Positions 28,284-36,413 of a stretch of DNA of 42,958 nucleotides are shown in pieces; position 1 is the stretch's first letter; each line of letters opens with the position of its first letter. Origin of the DNA: an uncultured Flavobacteriales bacterium (GTDB lineage Bacteria > Bacteroidota > Bacteroidia > Flavobacteriales > Flavobacteriaceae); assembly GCA_913063255.1 (NCBI GenBank), contig CAJXYJ010000007.1, forward strand, positions 1-42,958, read 5' to 3'. The translations under genes were made by a program, and so were the position numbers. The notes beneath the pieces are model-generated. The model worked only from the letters and a program-made list of their open reading frames with translations, was not told where the DNA came from and ran no database searches.

Positions 28284-30023
28284 TTATTTTAATCTAACTT
28301 CCGAAACGGATGCCCCTGTAGGGATCATCGGAAATATATTACCTTCTTTTTCTATGATTACTTCTAAAAAATAAGATTCTTTACAAGCTATCATTTTTTG
28401 TATTGCAGCTTGTAAATCTTCTCTTTTATCCACTCGTTGTGCTTCTATATCGTAGCCTTCAGCAATCTTAACAAAGTTGGGGTTTACCATTTCTGTAGAT
28501 GCATATCGCTTATCAAAAAACAATTCCTGCCATTGGCGAACCATTCCCAAAAAACTGTTGTTTAAAACCACGATTTTAACAGGCACTTTTGTTTGAAAAA
28601 TAGTACCTAATTCCTGAATGGTCATCTGATATCCTCCATCCCCAATAATCGCAATCACCTCACGTTGGGGGGCTCCCATTTTAGCTCCTATTGCAGCAGG
28701 TAAAGCAAAGCCCATGGTTCCTAATCCTCCTGAAGTTATTTTACTTCGGGTTGTATTGAATTTCGCATATCGACAAGCAAACATTTGATGTTGTCCCACA
28801 TCTGAAACAATAACCGCTTCCCCATTCGTTTCTTTATTAATTCCTTCCAAAACCTCCCCCATGGTTAAGCCTTCCTTTTTAGGGTTTAACTGATCCTTAA
28901 TGACTTCCATAAATTCAATATCATATAAGTCTTTAAATTCTTGATGCCATTTTTTATGAGAAGCCTTTTTAATAAGTGGAATTATTGCCTTGAGCGTTTC
29001 TTTTACATCTCCTAATACAGCAACATTTGTTTTTACATTCTTATCTATTTCGGCTGGATCTATCTCAAAATGGATCACTTTTGCCTGTTTTGCATAACGA
29101 TTTAAATCCCCCGTTACCCGATCGTCAAATCGCATTCCGATAGCGATTAACACATCACATTCATTGGTTTTCAAATTGGGTGCATAATGCCCATGCATTC
29201 CTACCATCCCAACAAATAAAGGATGATTGGTTTCTAAACCTGAAAGGCCTAGTGCTGTGGATGCCGTTGGAATTCCTGTTTTAGAAATTAAATCCTTCAA
29301 TTCATTTTCTGCATTTCCTAAAATCACACCTTGCCCCATGATGATAAATGGTTTTTTTGCTGAATTAATTAATTCTGCAGCATCCTTTACTTGTTCTAAG
29401 TCTACCTTTGGAACTGGAAAATAACTTCTAATGTTTTTACATTTTTTATAATGGAAGTCTATTTCTCCAAATTGAGCGTCTTTTGTAATATCAATTAATA
29501 CAGGTCCAGGTCTTCCTGAATTAGCGATATAAAATGCTTTGGCTAATACTTCAGGGATTTCTGATGCCTTAGTAACCTGATAATTCCATTTGGTAACTGG
29601 TGTAGAAATACTAACAATATCGGTTTCCTGAAATGCATCTGTTCCCAAAAGATGAGAAGATACTTGCCCTGTAATGCAGACCATTGGCGTTGAATCTATT
29701 TGAGCATCGGCGATACCCGTTACCAAATTAGTTGCTCCAGGACCTGAGGTTGCAAACACTACTCCTGTTTTTCCGGTAACTCTAGCAAATCCCTGAGCCG
29801 CATGAGTTGCTCCTTGCTCATGACGAGTTAGTACATGATTTAGTTGATCTTGATACTTATACAGCTCATCATAAATTGGCATTATTGCCCCACCTGGATA
29901 CCCATAAATTAAATTGATTTCTTCTTCCAATAAACATTTTATCACCGCTTCTGCTCCCGATATTCTAACAGCAGTAGGTTTCACTTTTTTTGCCTGAGTC
30001 TTTGTTTTAGTCTGTGTTTCCAT
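28284..30023 (-). CDS. ilvB: Acetolactate synthase large (catalytic) subunit
   Basis: 579 residues, ThDP/FAD enzyme that condenses pyruvate with pyruvate or 2-ketobutyrate. The ThDP-activating glutamate is in NHVLTRHEQGATHAAQGFAR near residue 68; GDGGYQMTIQELGT...VVLNN near residues 470-495 is the ThDP/Mg motif; the central FAD-binding half includes GMHGHYAPN and GMRFDDRVTGD. A Lys/Thr-rich stretch precedes the conserved start (about 15 residues). Lies 10 bp behind ilvD. Confidence 0.96.
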   Translation of the reverse strand: METQTKTKTQAKKVKPTAVRISGAEAVIKCLLEEEINLIYGYPGGAIMPIYDELYKYQDQLNHVLTRHEQGATHAAQGFARVTGKTGVVFATSGPGATNLVTGIADAQIDSTPMVCITGQVSSHLLGTDAFQETDIVSISTPVTKWNYQVTKASEIPEVLAKAFYIANSGRPGPVLIDITKDAQFGEIDFHYKKCKNIRSYFPVPKVDLEQVKDAAELINSAKKPFIIMGQGVILGNAENELKDLISKTGIPTASTALGLSGLETNHPLFVGMVGMHGHYAPNLKTNECDVLIAIGMRFDDRVTGDLNRYAKQAKVIHFEIDPAEIDKNVKTNVAVLGDVKETLKAIIPLIKKASHKKWHQEFKDLYDIEFMEVIKDQLNPKKEGLTMGEVLEGINKETNGEAVIVSDVGQHQMFACRYAKFNTTRSKITSGGLGTMGFALPAAIGAKMGAPQREVIAIIGDGGYQMTIQELGTIFQTKVPVKIVVLNNSFLGMVRQWQELFFDKRYASTEMVNPNFVKIAEGYDIEAQRVDKREDLQAAIQKMIACKESYFLEVIIEKEGNIFPMIPTGASVSEVRLK

Positions 30024-30033
30024 TTTTTAAAAT

Positions 30034-31713
30034 TTAAAACTCATCGGTTACACATCCCATGGATGCCGATGAAACAGTTCTCGCATATTTATAAAGCACA
30101 CCGTTTTCTACTTTTAATTTAGGTGCTTCCCATTCTTGTTTTCTTTTTTGAAGTTCTTCTTCGGAAACCTCAAGGCTAATCGTATTTAATTTTGCATCAA
30201 TACTTATTACATCTCCATCTTTTACTAAAGCAATAGTTCCCCCTTCTTGGGCTTCAGGAGTTATGTGTCCTACCACAAAGCCATGCGTACCTCCCGAAAA
30301 ACGACCATCGGTAATTAATGCAACATCATTACCTAAACCTGCGCCCATAATTGCTGCTGTAGGCTTTAACATTTCTGGCATTCCTGGTCCTCCTTTAGGC
30401 CCCTCATATCTAATGACTATAACATCTCCTTTTTCTACTTTTCCGTCTCTTATTCCATCATTTGCGTCAAATTCTCCTTCAAACACTTTTGCTTTTCCTT
30501 TAAAATAAAGTCCTTCTTTTCCTGTTATTTTTGCAACACTACCTTCTTCCGCTAAGTTTCCGTATAACATCCTTAAATGTCCCGAAGTTTTAATAGGGTT
30601 TTCTAGTGTTTTAATTACTTCTTGCCCTTGACTAAGATCCTCCACATCCAATAGATTTTCAGCAAGTGTTTTTCCAGTAACCGTTAAACAGTCTCCGTGT
30701 AGTAATCCTTTCCGAAGTAAATATTTTAAAACTGCTGGAATTCCGCCTATCTTATGAATGTCTTCCATTAAGTATTTTCCGCTGGGTTTTAAATCTGCTA
30801 AAAATGGAGTTACCTCACTTATCTTTTGAAAATCTTTTAAACTGAAATCTATTTTTGCTGCTCTTGCGATTGCTAAAAAATGAAGTACCGCATTGGTAGA
30901 TCCTCCAAGAACCGTTACCAATCTGATTGCATTTTCTAATGATTTTTTAGTGATAATATCTAAAGGTTTAATATCTTTTTCTATCAAATTTCGCATTGCA
31001 TTTCCCGCCTCAACAGACTCTTTTGTTTTCAAATCGCTTTTAGCAGGGTTTGAAGAATTATATGGCAAGGACATTCCTAAAGCTTCTATTGCTGAAGCCA
31101 TGGTATTAGCGGTATACATACCTCCACAAGCACCAGCTCCAGGACAAGCTTTCTTAACGATACTTTTAAATTCGGTTTCGCTAATTGTTCCTGCAACTTT
31201 AGAACCCCAAGCTTCAAATGCTGAAACCACATCCAATTTTTTACCTTCATGACATCCAGAATCAATAGTCCCTCCATAGACTAAAATCGATGGTCTATTC
31301 AAACGAATCATTGCAATTAAAGCACCAGGCATATTTTTATCACAACCCACAACGGTAACCAAACCATCATAACTCATTGCCTGAACAACGGTCTCCATAG
31401 AATCTGCTATAATATCACGGGAAGGCAATGAATATCGCATTCCTGGGGTTCCCATAGAAATACCATCACTTACACCAATGGTGTTAAAAATGAGTCCAAT
31501 CAAATCTGTTTCCAGAGTACCTTTTTTCACTAAGGTTGCTAAATCATTAAGGTGCATATTACAAGGGTTACCTTCATAACCCGTACTTGCGATACCCACT
31601 ATAGGTTTTGTAAAATCTTCTTCGGTTAACCCAATGGCATGCAACATCGCTTGAGCGGCTGGTTGACTAGGATCTTGTGTAACTGTTTTACTATATTTAT
31701 TTAGTTCTTTCAT
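30034..31713 (-). CDS. ilvD: Dihydroxy-acid dehydratase
   Basis: 559 residues. It dehydrates the 2,3-dihydroxy acids to 2-keto acids using an Fe-S cluster. Cluster cysteines are seen in [23 protein letters not shown] and [32 protein letters not shown] and [21 protein letters not shown] are family signatures, the latter with the substrate serine. The four-base overlap with ilvE (31710-31713) couples translation. Confidence 0.97.
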   Translation of the reverse strand: MKELNKYSKTVTQDPSQPAAQAMLHAIGLTEEDFTKPIVGIASTGYEGNPCNMHLNDLATLVKKGTLETDLIGLIFNTIGVSDGISMGTPGMRYSLPSRDIIADSMETVVQAMSYDGLVTVVGCDKNMPGALIAMIRLNRPSILVYGGTIDSGCHEGKKLDVVSAFEAWGSKVAGTISETEFKSIVKKACPGAGACGGMYTANTMASAIEALGMSLPYNSSNPAKSDLKTKESVEAGNAMRNLIEKDIKPLDIITKKSLENAIRLVTVLGGSTNAVLHFLAIARAAKIDFSLKDFQKISEVTPFLADLKPSGKYLMEDIHKIGGIPAVLKYLLRKGLLHGDCLTVTGKTLAENLLDVEDLSQGQEVIKTLENPIKTSGHLRMLYGNLAEEGSVAKITGKEGLYFKGKAKVFEGEFDANDGIRDGKVEKGDVIVIRYEGPKGGPGMPEMLKPTAAIMGAGLGNDVALITDGRFSGGTHGFVVGHITPEAQEGGTIALVKDGDVISIDAKLNTISLEVSEEELQKRKQEWEAPKLKVENGVLYKYARTVSSASMGCVTDEF

Positions 31714-32603
31714 TTTACTGCAAGTATTTTTTTATGCCGTTTTCCTAAAACTTCTTCTTTATATAATCTCATAAGTTGAAACCCAATAGATGGTTTCCAA
31801 TCCTTAGGAAAAACATATTCATCTATAGATTTTAAACCAATAACTTCTGCTGCGGTTCCTGTAAAAAAAGCGCTGTCTGCTTCTTTAAATTCTTCTAAAG
31901 TGAAAAGTTTTTCTTCCACTGAAATATTTTCTTCTTTACACATTTCAATTATGGTAGAACGTGTAATTCCTGGCATAATATTCCCTTTTGGAGGGGTATA
32001 TAATTTGTTGTCTTTTTCCATAAAAACATTTGCTCCAGAGCATTCCGCTACATAACCATTCATATCTAAAAGCAATGCTTCATCGTAACCCAGACTTTTA
32101 ACTTCATTGGTAGATAAAACCGAATTTGTATAATGCCCAGTAACTTTAGCTTCTACAAAACAAGATTTAGGATTTGGCCTTTGAAATTTTGAAGTCTTTA
32201 CTCTTAAAAGTTGATCACCCATATACTGACCCCACTCCCAACATTGCATAGTAAATAAAGATTGAGTATTCGATTTAAGGCTCATATCTTCTCCCATCGT
32301 AATAAGAGGTCTGATGTAGGCATCTTTTAAATTATTTAATTCTAATAATTTATAGGATATTGCAATCAGCTCTTTTTCTGAGTAATTAAAAGGGATGCTC
32401 ATTACTTTAGCGCCATGTTTTAGCCTTTTATAATGTGCCTCTGCTTTAAATATTTTGGCTCCACAATCGGTATCGTATGATCTAATACCTTCAAATACAC
32501 CATTTCCATAATGAAGACTTTGATTATATGGAGATATTTGAATGTCTTTTGCTTTTACAAATTCTCCATTGTGATACACGATGGTATTCTCATTATAATA
32601 CAT
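31710..32603 (-). CDS. ilvE: Branched-chain amino acid aminotransferase
   Basis: 297 residues, fold-type IV PLP enzyme doing the last transamination to Ile, Val and Leu. The PLP lysine is in the segment [30 protein letters not shown], and ECSGANVFM and [11 protein letters not shown] are the Glu and phosphate-binding blocks. First structural gene of the ilv operon, 158 nt after the second attenuator. The ATG at 32601-32603 gives the usual [16 protein letters not shown] start. Confidence 0.95.
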   Translation of the reverse strand: MYYNENTIVYHNGEFVKAKDIQISPYNQSLHYGNGVFEGIRSYDTDCGAKIFKAEAHYKRLKHGAKVMSIPFNYSEKELIAISYKLLELNNLKDAYIRPLITMGEDMSLKSNTQSLFTMQCWEWGQYMGDQLLRVKTSKFQRPNPKSCFVEAKVTGHYTNSVLSTNEVKSLGYDEALLLDMNGYVAECSGANVFMEKDNKLYTPPKGNIMPGITRSTIIEMCKEENISVEEKLFTLEEFKEADSAFFTGTAAEVIGLKSIDEYVFPKDWKPSIGFQLMRLYKEEVLGKRHKKILAVK

Positions 32604-32760
32604 ATGCTGCTTTTTAAGGGTTCGAAATTAATTTTTTGTTATTTGTATTATCCTTATTCATTTTAATCCTATTTAAACTCATATTCCATTATTCTTTTTA
32701 CACTTCTGCTATTCAGTACTTTATCCGTATAGATGTCCGATGCCCAAAGCGTTTTATTAA

Positions 32761-32796
32761 TAAAAAAAAGCCTGTATCAAAATGGATACAGGCTTT
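32761..32796 (-). terminator. Proximal attenuator of the ilv operon
   Basis: Minus strand: AAAGCCTGTATC, 6-nt loop, GATACAGGCTTT, then a run of T. Perfect 12-bp stem. It lies 27 nt after the stop of the proximal leader peptide and before ilvE. A stretch TTACAGTTT between leader and terminator can pair with part of the ascending arm (CTGTA, AAA), a plausible antiterminator when ribosomes stall. Confidence 0.85.
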
Positions 32797-32823
32797 AATT
32801 ATTTTCATAGCAAACTGTAACCA

Positions 32824-32874
32824 CTAAGTGGAGTTGATAATGACAATAATAATTATGTTGCTATATGTTTTCAT
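32824..32874 (-). CDS. Proximal ilv leader peptide (16 aa)
   Basis: ATG at 32872-32874, TAG at 32824-32826; sequence MKTYSNIIIIVIINST. Residues 7-13 are six Ile and one Val in a row, with no Leu. Too short for an ORF caller, but placed 27 nt ahead of an intrinsic terminator and upstream of ilvE, the textbook arrangement for transcription attenuation by ribosome stalling at Ile codons (mostly ATT, plus ATA and ATC). Similar in coding block to the distal leader. Confidence 0.8.
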   Translation of the reverse strand: MKTYSNIIIIVIINST

Positions 32875-32900
32875 ATTCTTTGTTATCCGTTTAGGATCAT

Positions 32901-32931
32901 AAAAAAAGCCTTCCGATTTGGAAGGCTTTTT
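32901..32931 (-). terminator. Distal attenuator of the ilv operon
   Basis: Minus strand: AAAAAGCCTTCC, 5-nt loop, GGAAGGCTTTTT plus two more T. Perfect 12-bp stem with a long U tract. It lies 29 nt after the distal leader stop and about 26 nt before the proximal leader start. AAGG in the region following the leader stop can pair with CCTT of the ascending arm. Confidence 0.85.
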
Positions 32932-32960
32932 AAAAATATATTAATTTTAATAGCATTCCC

Positions 32961-33023
32961 TTATCCTTGTGAAATAATCACAATGACAATAATAGAAATG
33001 ATATTTATAATTTGTTTTTTCAT
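32961..33023 (-). CDS. Distal ilv leader peptide (20 aa)
   Basis: ATG at 33021-33023, TAA at 32961-32963; sequence MKKQIINIISIIVIVIISQG, with nine Ile and two Val in twenty residues and no Leu. It starts about 25 nt after the predicted transcription start, with a short hairpin (ACAGTA / TACTGT) just before its ATG. Directly followed by its own intrinsic terminator. Role in sensing charged tRNA-Ile and perhaps tRNA-Val is inferred from composition and layout. Confidence 0.82.
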   Translation of the reverse strand: MKKQIINIISIIVIVIISQG

Positions 33024-33053
33024 GTACAGTATTACTACTGTTTATTTATGGTA

Positions 33054-33085
33054 CAAATAATCGAATTTAAATTTCAAAAAGCAAA
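33054..33085 (-). promoter_or_regulatory. Candidate promoter of the ilv operon
   Basis: Minus strand TTTG (33082-33085), 20-nt spacer, ATTATTTG (33054-33061). The -7 box keeps TTTG but has AT instead of TA at its left end. It is the only suitable pattern ahead of the first leader peptide. Confidence 0.4.
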
Positions 33086-33127
33086 TTTTTTATGAATTTA
33101 TTTTTTTTAGCTTAGTTAATTAGGGAA

Positions 33128-33616
33128 TTAAGCTCTTAATTTTAATAGAAATTTTTCAATCTGTCTACGGTGTCGAAGTATATGAACAATGGCATGTTCC
33201 ATTAATTGTTCTACATCGTATCTTTGTCCCCAACGGACTAATATTTTTTTATCATCCTTATGTTCTTCCAACTTAATTGTTGGATAGTCATTAAATAATT
33301 GAACATTATACTGAAACATTTTTTGCAATTCTACCAGATATTCATCTAGCGTATTGAAAAACATGTCATCTCTATACTCCGCTTTTTCTCCAAAATGCTT
33401 TCGGATAATAACCGCATAACAATAGCCAGAACCAATAATGTGAGTTAAAACTGTTTGTATGGTTTTACATTCTGGATCTTTTGTTTCTGTATCAGCTACC
33501 TTTACTAATTCCTCTGGCGTAACCTCATTAATCACTTGCTCTAATTCGAAGAGGGCTTTTTCGTATTCGTCTAATAAAGCACCTATTGCTCTGTTATTTC
33601 TGAATGTTTTTTTCAA
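33128..33616 (-). CDS. DinB-family four-helix protein
   Basis: 162 residues with the DinB/YfiT layout: a helix carrying His59 (QTVLTHIIGSG) and a final helix with His141, His145 and His149 (MEHAIVHILRHRRQIEKFL), giving the three-His metal site. Members include metal-dependent thiol transferases and many proteins without known function; the substrate cannot be named. Lies 55 bp behind the FolK-kinase gene, separated by a dispersed repeat. The ATG at 33614-33616 gives a normal-length protein. Confidence 0.78.
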   Translation of the reverse strand: MKKTFRNNRAIGALLDEYEKALFELEQVINEVTPEELVKVADTETKDPECKTIQTVLTHIIGSGYCYAVIIRKHFGEKAEYRDDMFFNTLDEYLVELQKMFQYNVQLFNDYPTIKLEEHKDDKKILVRWGQRYDVEQLMEHAIVHILRHRRQIEKFLLKLRA

Positions 33617-33630
33617 ATTATAAAAATTTT

Positions 33631-33670
33631 TGAGATTCCTCGGCGCAAAAAACGCTTAGTCGGAATGACA
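33631..33670. repeat. Degenerate copy of a dispersed intergenic repeat
   Basis: Minus strand begins TGTCATTCCGACTAAGCG and ends GAGGAATCTCA, the two ends of a repeat widespread between flavobacterial genes. It fills the gap between the FolK-kinase gene and the DinB-like gene. Confidence 0.45.
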
Positions 33671-33671
33671 T

Positions 33672-34799
33672 TTAACTTAATATTTTCCTAAGAAGATGAA
33701 TATAATCCTCTCTATTATTTACAAAATCCATATCTGAAATATCTATAATTTTAATAGTTTCACTATGTTGGTTTCGTATAAACTCCATATATCCTTCATT
33801 GATTTTTTGAAGGTAAGAAGCTTCAATTTCCTGTTCAAAATCTCTACCTCTATTTTTTATATTTTGTAATAATCGTTCGGTATTTTGATATAAATACACA
33901 TATCTATCTGGACTTGACAGGTCCTTATGCATTAAATGAAAAAGTTTTTTATACAGGGTATATTCTTCTTCTTGAAGGGTGATTTTTGCAAAAATGAGTG
34001 ATTTATAACTGTCATAATCCCCAATTACATTTTCTTTAAATAAATCGTATTGGGTTAAATCGTCTAATAATTGTTGGTATCGATCTGCTAAAAATGACAT
34101 TTCTAAAGGAAAGGCATAGCGATCGGGTTCTTTATAAAATTTAGGCAAAAAAGGATTTTCTTTAAATCGTTCCAATACTAATTTTGAATTAAAATCGGCG
34201 GCCATTTTAGTTGCTAAACTTGTTTTACCCGCACCAATATTTCCTTCAATTGCAATATATCTAAACTTTGAAATATCATAATCCAATATTGGATTCCGAA
34301 GTTTTTTAGATTGTTTTATGATCTCACTATCATCACTTGTTACTGCTAAAAGTTCGGCGATAGTTTTATTTAATTTTGGATGGATTAATGTTTCAGAAAT
34401 ATCTGCCAAGGGTTGCAATACAAACCTTCTATTCTGAATTTCGGGATGTGGAACTATTAGATCTTTTAATGCAATTACTTCTTGATCAAAAAATAAGATA
34501 TCAATATCGATAGGTCGTGAAGAATAACCTTTTGCCTCATCACGCACTCTACCCAGTTCCTTTTCAATAGAAAGTGCTTTTTTTAGGGTTTCTGTAGGGG
34601 AATAATGGGACTGAATTTGAATTACACAATTTAAAAAATCATCCCCATCAAAACCTATGGCAGGAGTTTGATAAACCGGCGATATTTTAACAATAGACCC
34701 CAATTGTTCAAAAATGGAGTTTATCGCATTTTGTAGGTATTCAAATTTATTACCTAAATTGCTTCCTAAAGAAAGATATATTTGATGCTTTGGTTTAAT
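33672..34799 (-). CDS. folK: Fusion of dihydropterin pyrophosphokinase (FolK) and deoxynucleoside kinase
   Basis: About 375 residues from a proposed ATT start at 34797-34799. Residues 1-165 are FolK: IYLSLGSNLGNK at 7-18, SPVYQTPA, DFLNC and SSRPIDIDILFFD near 93-105, the Mg/ATP motif; it makes the pyrophosphorylated pterin for folate. From about 178 comes a deoxynucleoside kinase: P-loop EGNIGAGKT at 185-193, ERFKENPF, ADRYQQLLDDL and the lid RGRDFEQEI. A start at the TTG at 34701-34703 would delete the FolK substrate loop, so the real start lies upstream, where the frame is open to a stop at 34848-34850 but has no ATG, GTG, TTG or CTG. ATT (or ATA at 34779-34781) is all that remains. Confidence 0.88.
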   Translation of the reverse strand: MKPKHQIYLSLGSNLGNKFEYLQNAINSIFEQLGSIVKISPVYQTPAIGFDGDDFLNCVIQIQSHYSPTETLKKALSIEKELGRVRDEAKGYSSRPIDIDILFFDQEVIALKDLIVPHPEIQNRRFVLQPLADISETLIHPKLNKTIAELLAVTSDDSEIIKQSKKLRNPILDYDISKFRYIAIEGNIGAGKTSLATKMAADFNSKLVLERFKENPFLPKFYKEPDRYAFPLEMSFLADRYQQLLDDLTQYDLFKENVIGDYDSYKSLIFAKITLQEEEYTLYKKLFHLMHKDLSSPDRYVYLYQNTERLLQNIKNRGRDFEQEIEASYLQKINEGYMEFIRNQHSETIKIIDISDMDFVNNREDYIHLLRKILS

Positions 34800-34833
34800 G
34801 GGATTCTTATTTAAATTGGAAGACGAATTTAAG

Positions 34834-34867
34834 TAAAAGTAACAGCATTACCTTTAAAAAAAACAAA
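34834..34867 (-). promoter_or_regulatory. Candidate promoter of the folK-kinase gene
   Basis: Minus strand TTTG (34864-34867), 22-nt spacer, TACTTTTA (34834-34841), a near match to TAnnTTTG. Predicts a start near 34827, just ahead of the proposed ATT codon and after the in-frame stop. Confidence 0.3.
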
Positions 34868-34872
34868 TTCTT

Positions 34873-35568
34873 GTGGTAAAACTCACTATAAAAGATCAAC
34901 TAGCAGCACAGCGCATTTACCTCATATTTGCTGCTTTGTTTATCGCTTCATTAGTGGTTTCCAATTTAATTTTCCAAAAATTTTTTTATTGGGATTTCTT
35001 CGGCATTTACACTTTTGAGATTTCTGTTGGAATTCTCCCTTATCCCATAACTTTTCTCATTACCGATATTATAAGCGAAGTGTATGGAAAGAAAAAAGCC
35101 AATCAAGTAGTAACCGCAGGAATATTTGCCTCCTTTTTTTCGATGCTTATTGTTTTTGTAGCAGATTACGTTCCAGCAACTACATGGAGCCCTATTAATG
35201 ATTCGTTATTTACTAAGGTGTTTGGAGCTACTGCTATAGCTGTACTGGCTTCGATGATGGCTTATTTGTTAGCACAATATATCGACATTCAGATTTTTCA
35301 CTTTTGGAAGCGAATTACTAAAGGTAAACACCTTTGGCTTCGGAACAATTTTTCTACTTTTCTTTCTCAGTTTGTAGATACGTTTACGGTACTTTTTCTT
35401 TTATGCAGTTTCGGAAAAATCGATTGGAAATTATTTAGCGCCCTATTGGCCAGTGGGTTTTTATTTAAGGTGATGATTGCAGCTTTAGACACTCCATTTT
35501 TATATGCTGCTGTTTATACGCTTCGGAAACGGTTTGGATTGAAAATGGGTGAAGAGATTAAAATATAA
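34873..35568 (+). CDS. Queuosine precursor transporter (YhhQ/VUT family)
   Basis: 231 residues with about six hydrophobic spans. The family signature is FEISVGILPYPITFLITDIISEVYGKKKANQVV at roughly residues 35-70, including the Pro-rich turn and the Glu-Val-Tyr-Gly-Lys motif. Members bring preQ0/preQ1 or queuine across the inner membrane. The start is GTG at 34873; the next Met would remove the first membrane span. No que genes or preQ1 riboswitch are next to it. Convergent with the DUF2797 gene (5-bp gap). Confidence 0.88.
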   Translation: MVKLTIKDQLAAQRIYLIFAALFIASLVVSNLIFQKFFYWDFFGIYTFEISVGILPYPITFLITDIISEVYGKKKANQVVTAGIFASFFSMLIVFVADYVPATTWSPINDSLFTKVFGATAIAVLASMMAYLLAQYIDIQIFHFWKRITKGKHLWLRNNFSTFLSQFVDTFTVLFLLCSFGKIDWKLFSALLASGFLFKVMIAALDTPFLYAAVYTLRKRFGLKMGEEIKI

Positions 35569-35573
35569 TCTCA

Positions 35574-36368
35574 TTATAAGACAGAGAGACTTACCACCAA
35601 CCCTTCATTACTACGTACATTAAAAACAGTGTCGTCTTCAAAAATTAAGTACTGCCCTTTGATTCCTTTTAAGACTCCTTCATAATTTAGATGTTTTGCT
35701 ATATTTAAACTTTTCAGTTTTTTAGGATATTGTAACACTGGAAAATCCATATGTGTTTCGGTATTATTCTCCACAAAATACTCCTTAGCCTCATCTGGAA
35801 TATACTGTTTTAATTTGTTGCGCCATTCTATTAAATCTTCATCTTTTATTTCATTCTTAAGCATGGTACGCCAATTGGTTTTATCCCCCACATGTTCTTT
35901 TAAAGCAACCTCAGTAATTCCAGCTAAATAACGATTGGGAACTTCCACAATTTCAATAGCTTCGTGAGCTCCTTGATCTACCCAACGCGTAGGCACCTGT
36001 GTTTTGCGGGTTACCCCTACTTTTACATCACTGCTGTTAGCCAAATACACAATATGTGGTTTTAACTGAACCGCTTTTTCATATTCTAAATCACGATCCT
36101 CAATATTAAGATGTGCCTTGCTAAGTTCTGGATTTATAATCCAATCTGCAGCTTGAGGAATTTCAAAAAAACAATCGTAACAAAACCCTTGACGATAGAT
36201 TTTCTTTGCCTTATGGCAATTTAAACATTCGTAACCTTCAAAAGAGATAGACATCTTTTTGTTAAGCAACTGATTGACGTTCAAGAAATCATCCTTAAAA
36301 ACCAAATAATATTGTATAGGTGAACCTATTTCGGTTTGCATTTTTGTTAGCACTCCTTGGTAGTTCAT
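35574..36368 (-). CDS. DUF2797 protein (zinc ribbon plus GIY-YIG-like)
   Basis: 264 residues. Four cysteines, Cys48, Cys51, Cys63 and Cys66 (CLNC...CYDC), form a zinc ribbon. HIVYLANSSDVKVGVTR at 105-121 followed by RWVDQGA at 128-134 and Glu153 resembles the GIY-YIG nuclease core, as proposed for DUF2797. Real activity is unknown. Divergent from the GH3 gene with a 45-bp gap. Confidence 0.82.
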   Translation of the reverse strand: MNYQGVLTKMQTEIGSPIQYYLVFKDDFLNVNQLLNKKMSISFEGYECLNCHKAKKIYRQGFCYDCFFEIPQAADWIINPELSKAHLNIEDRDLEYEKAVQLKPHIVYLANSSDVKVGVTRKTQVPTRWVDQGAHEAIEIVEVPNRYLAGITEVALKEHVGDKTNWRTMLKNEIKDEDLIEWRNKLKQYIPDEAKEYFVENNTETHMDFPVLQYPKKLKSLNIAKHLNYEGVLKGIKGQYLIFEDDTVFNVRSNEGLVVSLSVL

Positions 36369-36413
36369 AAAGAGAAAATGATTATTTTTATTGCATAAAG
36401 ATACGTTTTAAAA

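Noticed and set aside
32620-32690. Possible third leader peptide (MNKDNTNNKKLISNP) between the proximal attenuator and ilvE
   Set aside because: Only one Ile codon, no following terminator, and it ends just before ilvE; more likely chance or a weak upstream ORF.
32636-32827. Plus-strand 63-aa ORF opposite the ilv leader
   Set aside because: It runs across the terminator hairpin and the proximal leader peptide, has no promoter, and reads as AT-rich noise.
33122-33142. Inverted repeat AATTAAG / TTAATT over the DinB-like stop codon
   Set aside because: Short, AT-only and without a T run; expected by chance in AT-rich DNA.
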